Positions 60,630 through 64,000 of a stretch of DNA of 64,000 nt are shown piece by piece. The notes under the pieces were generated by a model. That model ran no database searches, had not been told where the DNA came from, and saw only the letters and a program-made list of their open reading frames with translations. Source of the DNA: CAZMZW01 sp964571135 (GTDB taxonomy: Bacteria; Chloroflexota; Anaerolineae; Anaerolineales; Anaerolineaceae). The DNA is taken from contig CAZMZW010000001.1 in assembly GCA_964571135.1 (NCBI GenBank), positions 124,001 to 188,000 of the forward strand, given 5' to 3'. The position numbers were made by a program, and so were the translations under genes. Position 1 is the stretch's first letter. Every line of letters begins with the position of its first letter.

Positions 60630-61055
60630 ATGGCTGATGGTGTCATCGTCAAGCAAGATAGCGAATTCCGCACCCAATTCTGGGCTGAAGCGGAAGCGGG
60701 CGGCGCGAAAGGAAAAATGGAAAGCGTGGAGCATGTGCATCAGCTCAATCCGTACAGCATGATGCTCTCCAGCCTGGGTTCGTGCACTGCCATTGTTTTG
60801 AATACTTACGCACAGTATCATCACCTGGCATTGCAGGAAGTTGAAATCCGTTTGCAGTATAAACGCAATTATCAAAAGGATTGTGAGACCTGTGAAGAAG
60901 TGGGCAACTACACTGAGGAAGTTACAGAAGAGATCCTCTTAAAAGGAACGCTAAGTGAAGAAGAACGCCAAAAGCTGCTGCATATTGCACACGCCTGCCC
61001 GATCTACAAGATGTTTAAAGAGGGCATCCCGATTAAAACCAGCCTGCTGATTTAG
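60630..61055 (+). CDS. OsmC-family protein
   Basis: A 141-residue protein with the OsmC fold: 'NPYSMMLSSLGSCTAIVLNT' contains the first redox Cys, and 'LLHIAHACPIYKMFKEGIPI' the second (HxCP). OsmC/Ohr proteins reduce organic hydroperoxides with this Cys pair; other members have unknown thiol roles. There is an extra Cys pair in 'KDCETCEEV', which is not part of the standard site. AGGAGAGAAA precedes the ATG, and a terminator follows. Confidence 0.9.
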   Translation: MADGVIVKQDSEFRTQFWAEAEAGGAKGKMESVEHVHQLNPYSMMLSSLGSCTAIVLNTYAQYHHLALQEVEIRLQYKRNYQKDCETCEEVGNYTEEVTEEILLKGTLSEEERQKLLHIAHACPIYKMFKEGIPIKTSLLI

Positions 61056-61096
61056 CGGGGGATGGAATAGAAGGATTATTCATCAAAAAGATTAAA

Positions 61097-61131
61097 CGAA
61101 AAAAGGCGTAAACCATACGCCTTTTTTTTCG
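61097..61131. terminator. Bidirectional terminator
   Basis: AAAAAAGGCGTA (61099-61110) with TACGCCTTTTTT (61116-61127), loop AACCA, between convergent genes. Confidence 0.88.
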
Positions 61132-61150
61132 TTTGATTAAACTGAAGAAA

Positions 61151-61438
61151 TCAGACCCCCAGTATTGTCTTCAAAGCCGTTTTTTGTTCAGGGGTTAGCC
61201 CTTCAATGTCATCAATAGCGGGACCTTTGTATAAATCACCACGCTTATCCCCGATGTTTCCCCAACCAGCAGCGCGCAGCAGCGGCCAGGGTCCGCCCTT
61301 GAGTTTTAATTGATCCGCAACTTTATAAGCTGCATTGATGATGTCCTGGTTTGTTTTTTTGGCAAGTGCCATTTTTTGCAATTGACTGGGTGTTGCATTG
61401 AGCATACTTAACTGGTCATCCTTTTCAATATTAACCAT
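61151..61438 (-). CDS. Hypothetical helical protein, 95 residues
   Basis: A soluble protein with 'SQLQKMALAKKTNQDIINAA', 'LKLKGGPWPLLRAAGWGNIG' and a C-terminal helix ('LTPEQKTALKTILGV'). GAGGAGGCTGT precedes the ATG, a strong SD. No family is recognised. The gene is alone between the OsmC gene and the YjbQ gene. Confidence 0.65.
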   Translation of the reverse strand: MVNIEKDDQLSMLNATPSQLQKMALAKKTNQDIINAAYKVADQLKLKGGPWPLLRAAGWGNIGDKRGDLYKGPAIDDIEGLTPEQKTALKTILGV

Positions 61439-61552
61439 ACAGCCTCCTCATGTTTTTAATTGATATGAATATAATAGCATATCCGTAAGGATTTTGTTGA
61501 ATTAATTACAAAATTCGGATAAGATCACGCCAAAAAAGTGAGGTAATAATTG

Positions 61553-61972
61553 ATGAAAACGTTACGTAAAGAAATCTGGTTCCAAATCCCCAGCCGGCGC
61601 GGGTTTGTAAATATCACTCCGCAGGTGCAAAAATGCCTGAGCGAAAGCGGTATACGTGAAGGGCTGTGCCTGGTGAATGCCATGAATATCACTGCCAGCG
61701 TGTTCATTAACGATGATGAAAGCGGGCTGCTCTCTGATTTTGAAGGATGGCTGGAAGGGCTTGCGCCGTATGAACCTATCAGCCACTACCGGCACAATGA
61801 TACCGGTGAAGATAATGGCGACGCGCATCTCAAACGCACGATCATGGGGCGGGAAGTTGTGGCGGCGGTCACTAATGGAAAACTGGATTTTGGCACCTAG
61901 GAGCAAATTTTTTACGGCGAATTTGATGGACGAAGAAAGAAGCATGTGTTAATTAAGATCATTGGGGAATGA
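61553..61972 (+). pseudogene. YjbQ/UPF0047 family gene interrupted by one in-frame TAG
   Basis: From ATG 61553 (GAGGT at 61540-61544) the frame reads 'IWFQIPSRRGFVNITPQVQK', 'CLVNAMNITASVFINDDESG', 'HYRHNDTGEDNGDAHLKRTI' and 'VVAAVTNGKLDFGT', then TAG at 61898-61900. The same frame then continues 'EQIFYGEFDGRRKKHVLIKI' to a TGA at 61970-61972. YjbQ proteins are about 138 residues and normally read GTWQxIFFxEFDGPR here, so TAG stands in place of the Trp codon TGG. The full length would be 139 residues. The cause may be a nonsense mutation, a sequencing error or readthrough. The family has been tied to thiamine phosphate synthase-like activity. Confidence 0.85.
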
Positions 61973-62088
61973 ACAAAATTATAAGAAATGCTGATGGAAT
62001 ACCAATACATCACCCCCACCTTCACCCTTCGACAAATGCTCAGGGCAAGCGCCCCCAGCAGGGTTCAGGGCAAGCCTATCCTTCCTTC

Positions 62089-62238
62089 GAAACGCTCTGC
62101 GTTTCCTACCCCACACTTCGTGCGGGGCAGGTTCGTACCCTACGCAGATGCACCATGTAGGTGCTCTGCTTCGGATATCTCCGCACTACGCTCATGCGTA
62201 GTGCTACGAGAATGCTTCGCGATCCCCCTAAAAGGGGG
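62089..62238. repeat. Hairpin-array repeat region B
   Basis: Consecutive hairpins: 62089-62105 (6-bp stem), 62105-62131 (about 10 bp with two mismatches), 62144-62169 (10-bp stem with a bulge), 62183-62204 (perfect 9-bp stem, loop TCAT) and 62224-62238 (CCCCCT/AGGGGG). An ATATCTCCG box precedes the TCAT hairpin and GCTACGAG follows it, the same order as in array A. ORFs across this stretch are not credible. Confidence 0.65.
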
Positions 62239-62256
62239 AGGAATACGCATTCGATT

Positions 62257-62685
62257 TTACTTTTTTGCTGTCGGAGCAGGAGGTTGAGGTGTAGTTGAAG
62301 CGGGCGCCTGCCCGGCGATGGGTCCCAGATATTTGGCGTCCCCCAATGCCAGGATGGGGATCAAGATATAAGGGAATAAAACCATCAGGCAGCCGAAGGA
62401 TGTATCCTTGCCAAAGACTTTAGCCAGGTCCAGCATCATTGCCACCACGATCACCAGGTTCACACCGGGAATGAACATAAGCAGCAGCCAAAACCACTCG
62501 CGGCCCAGGATCTCCAGTTGAACCAGGGTGCTGTAGATGGGGATGAGGACGGCCCAGCCGGGTTTGCCAGCTTTGGTGAATAATTTCCAATAACACACAA
62601 GATAAAACAGGGCAATTATTAATGAAATGAAAATTGGGATGATCATCCACCAAGATGAACCATCAAAGCGATAAGTGTAAGTCAT
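62257..62685 (-). CDS. DUF5684-like membrane protein
   Basis: A 142-residue protein with four membrane segments: an N-terminal helix, 'KPGWAVLIPIYSTLVQLEIL', 'FWLLLMFIPGVNLVIVVAMM', and 'GCLMVLFPYILIPILALGDA'. It has the 'KAGKPGWAxLIPIYN' pattern of the DUF5684/signal-peptidase-associated family. The tail is Pro/Thr/Ala rich. It follows the hydrogenase gene by about 48 bases on the same strand. AAGGAGAAA precedes the ATG. Function unknown. Confidence 0.8.
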   Translation of the reverse strand: MTYTYRFDGSSWWMIIPIFISLIIALFYLVCYWKLFTKAGKPGWAVLIPIYSTLVQLEILGREWFWLLLMFIPGVNLVIVVAMMLDLAKVFGKDTSFGCLMVLFPYILIPILALGDAKYLGPIAGQAPASTTPQPPAPTAKK

Positions 62686-62733
62686 TGATTTCTCCTTATA
62701 AAATATTATTAATTATATATCCCAATTAATAAA

Positions 62734-64000
62734 CTAGTGGGTCGCGCAAGCGATGCAAGGGTCAAATGCGCGCACCACCCGGCCAACGGCTTTTTCCAAT
62801 TCCAGGTTGATCGTGTCAGCGGTGATGTATCTTTCGGCTGCCACACGCAGGGCGCGTTCGATGGCGAGCATATTGTGCACGGTGGGGATGATGAACTCAC
62901 CGCTGGCGATCTTGCCGCCCTCGACGACGTAATGATGGATGAGCGGACCGCGCGGGGCTTCCACCAGCCCGTAGCCCTCACCGTCGTGCGGGGTATAAGG
63001 CAGGGAGGGATCTTCGTTGTGCAGAGGCTCGCTCAGCATTTCCATGGCGCGTTCGATGGTATAGACCAGCTCAACTCCGCGGCACAGATCAAAGAGCAAA
63101 ATAGGGTGGGCAGGCCGCCCAAAGCTTTCAAATATGAATTGTAGGTATTCATCTGCACGGGAAGTGCCCATTCGGCGGGTCATATTAGCCCGTGCCAAGG
63201 AATTGGCGCGCATCACCTGCCCCTGGTAAGAGGTGCGCCCGGCAAAGGAATAGTCCGTTTCTTCAAAAGTTAAATGCTCGCGGAAATGGCGGGGAGAAAA
63301 GGTCTGGCAGCAGACGCCCTCGGGTGCCAGGACGCGGATCTCGTTGCTATCATAATCCGGGCATTCATCGCTGGTGGAGGTGATGTAATGAGCCGGGGCA
63401 TCATCCCCCCACGTGCCGATGCGCTCTTTCATCTTAATGGACATTTGCCAGTAAAAATCAAATAATTCGCAGGCAACCGGAAGCATACGCTCCAGCTTCT
63501 GGCGCATGGCTTCCGCCGCTTCCGGCAGTATCCCGCTTGAAACTCCGCCGACCACAGCCTTGACCGGGTGAATGAACTGCCCGCCTGCCAGGGTGATGAG
63601 ATTAGTGCCCAACTGGCGGATCTGCAGAGCACGGCGGGCGATGTTGAATTGGGTTTCCTTATTGGCTTCCTCTTCGGTCACATGGAACAGGCTGTCCACC
63701 CCCAGCCTATCAGGCATGGTGAAGATGAACAGGGAAGTGGATTGATTCTGCAGCATTTGCCCAAGCAGCAAGAGGGAGCGGATCCTGCGTCCCAGCGGAG
63801 TGGGGATGACCCCGTAGGCATCCTCCAGGGCTTTCACGGCGGCCACATGATGGGCAGTGGAACACACTCCGCAGATACGAGGCACGATCACGGAAATTTG
63901 TTCAGCCGGCACACCCTGCACCATGTAGTTGAATCCGCGCGCTTCGTTAGCCTTGAAGCGGGTGGAAAGAACCCGGCCTTCGCGCACTTCAATTTCCACG
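62734..64000 (-). CDS. [NiFe]-hydrogenase large (alpha) subunit, 5' end outside the window
   Basis: At least 421 residues with both nickel motifs. L1 is 'RICGVCSTAHH' (about 41 residues into the visible part) and L2 is 'DPCIACATH' at the C-terminus. Other matches are 'AEQISVIVPRICGVC', 'EYLQFIFESFGRPAHPI' and 'EGYGLVEAPRGPLIHHY'. The sequence resembles group 3 (cytoplasmic, bidirectional) alpha subunits. Some 30 N-terminal residues are missing beyond the right edge; the GTG at 63999 is probably internal. The protein stops exactly at the His of L2, without the usual C-terminal extension that a maturation protease removes. Confidence 0.9.
   Translation of the reverse strand, partial: VEIEVREGRVLSTRFKANEARGFNYMVQGVPAEQISVIVPRICGVCSTAHHVAAVKALEDAYGVIPTPLGRRIRSLLLLGQMLQNQSTSLFIFTMPDRLGVDSLFHVTEEEANKETQFNIARRALQIRQLGTNLITLAGGQFIHPVKAVVGGVSSGILPEAAEAMRQKLERMLPVACELFDFYWQMSIKMKERIGTWGDDAPAHYITSTSDECPDYDSNEIRVLAPEGVCCQTFSPRHFREHLTFEETDYSFAGRTSYQGQVMRANSLARANMTRRMGTSRADEYLQFIFESFGRPAHPILLFDLCRGVELVYTIERAMEMLSEPLHNEDPSLPYTPHDGEGYGLVEAPRGPLIHHYVVEGGKIASGEFIIPTVHNMLAIERALRVAAERYITADTINLELEKAVGRVVRAFDPCIACATH

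Noticed and set aside
61988..62287. 99-codon open frame over hairpin array B
   Set aside because: It is built from palindromic repeats, and its end overlaps the DUF5684-like gene on the other strand.

Overview
The window reads as chromosomal DNA of a bacterium from the phylum Chloroflexota, most likely class Anaerolineae. This is an inference from gene content: a bacterial Elp3 radical SAM/GNAT enzyme, many lipoprotein substrate-binding proteins without any outer-membrane genes, a STAND/BTAD regulator, a fused E1 alpha-beta 2-oxoacid dehydrogenase, a group-3-like [NiFe] hydrogenase and strong Gram-positive-style ribosome binding sites. Most of the window is AT-leaning. Positions of about 28.2-32.6 kb are visibly richer in G+C. 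No rRNA, CRISPR array, transposase or prophage was seen. One tRNA (Gln, TTG) is present.

Layout. 0-1.6 kb: 5' part of a GH1 beta-glucosidase (minus) and two small membrane proteins. 1.7-9.4 kb: housekeeping genes (an MgtE-domain regulator-like protein, rarA, rdgB, a YceD/DUF177 protein, the primary sigma factor), then a divergent elp3 / Trm9-like methyltransferase pair that suggests wobble-uridine tRNA modification. 9.5-16.7 kb: a DhaL/DAK2-like glycine-rich protein, an M20 peptidase, a CelD-like acetyltransferase, maf, a lipoprotein penicillin-binding protein overlapping rsgA. 16.8-24.9 kb: two family-5 oligopeptide-binding lipoproteins and a complete opp operon ordered D-F-A-B-C. 25-28.2 kb: tRNA-Gln, glmU, cdd, recO and a NifU C-domain protein.

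28.2-32.7 kb is the most unusual segment. A consensus promoter with a perfect GAAC-N4-GTTC palindrome in its spacer drives a small LuxR-type protein, followed by mntP. Then comes a compact three-gene cassette: a RadA/RecA-like protein without a Walker A lysine, a small helical protein, and a B-family DNA polymerase that has lost its 3'-5' exonuclease acidic residues and one of the two motif C aspartates. I read the cassette as a candidate DNA-damage-tolerance system comparable in logic to ImuA-ImuB-DnaE2 and related to the atypical archaeal PolB2 lineage.

32.7-41.1 kb: a HEAT-like protein, a WD40 lipoprotein, a small anchored protein, a large polytopic membrane protein and a 1080-residue STAND-TPR-BTAD regulator. 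41.4-44.9 kb: fused E1 and E2 of a 2-oxoacid (acetoin or pyruvate-like) dehydrogenase complex. 45.0-45.9 kb: a non-coding array of related hairpins with a 47-residue zinc-ribbon gene. 45.9-47.6 kb: class II aldolase and PfkB-type sugar-phosphate kinase. 47.7-55.3 kb: a LolA/LppX-like lipoprotein, a TipA-type MerR regulator and a complete branched-chain amino acid ABC operon. 55.9-59.2 kb: a SIS sugar-phosphate isomerase convergent with an ascorbate-type PTS operon (IIA, a previously hidden 34-residue membrane peptide, IIB, IIC). 59.5-62.7 kb: small and secreted proteins, an OsmC protein, a YjbQ gene interrupted by one in-frame amber codon, a second hairpin array and a DUF5684-like membrane protein. 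62.7-64 kb: a [NiFe]-hydrogenase large subunit that runs off the window and ends exactly at its last nickel-ligand motif.

Metabolically the segment suggests a fermentative heterotroph that imports peptides, amino acids and sugars, uses PTS and glycosidases, and handles H2. Intrinsic terminators and SD sequences are clear for many genes. Several genes have a TATAAT box so close to the start codon that the transcripts would be leaderless or nearly so. No searches were run; all family assignments are from motif reading and memory.
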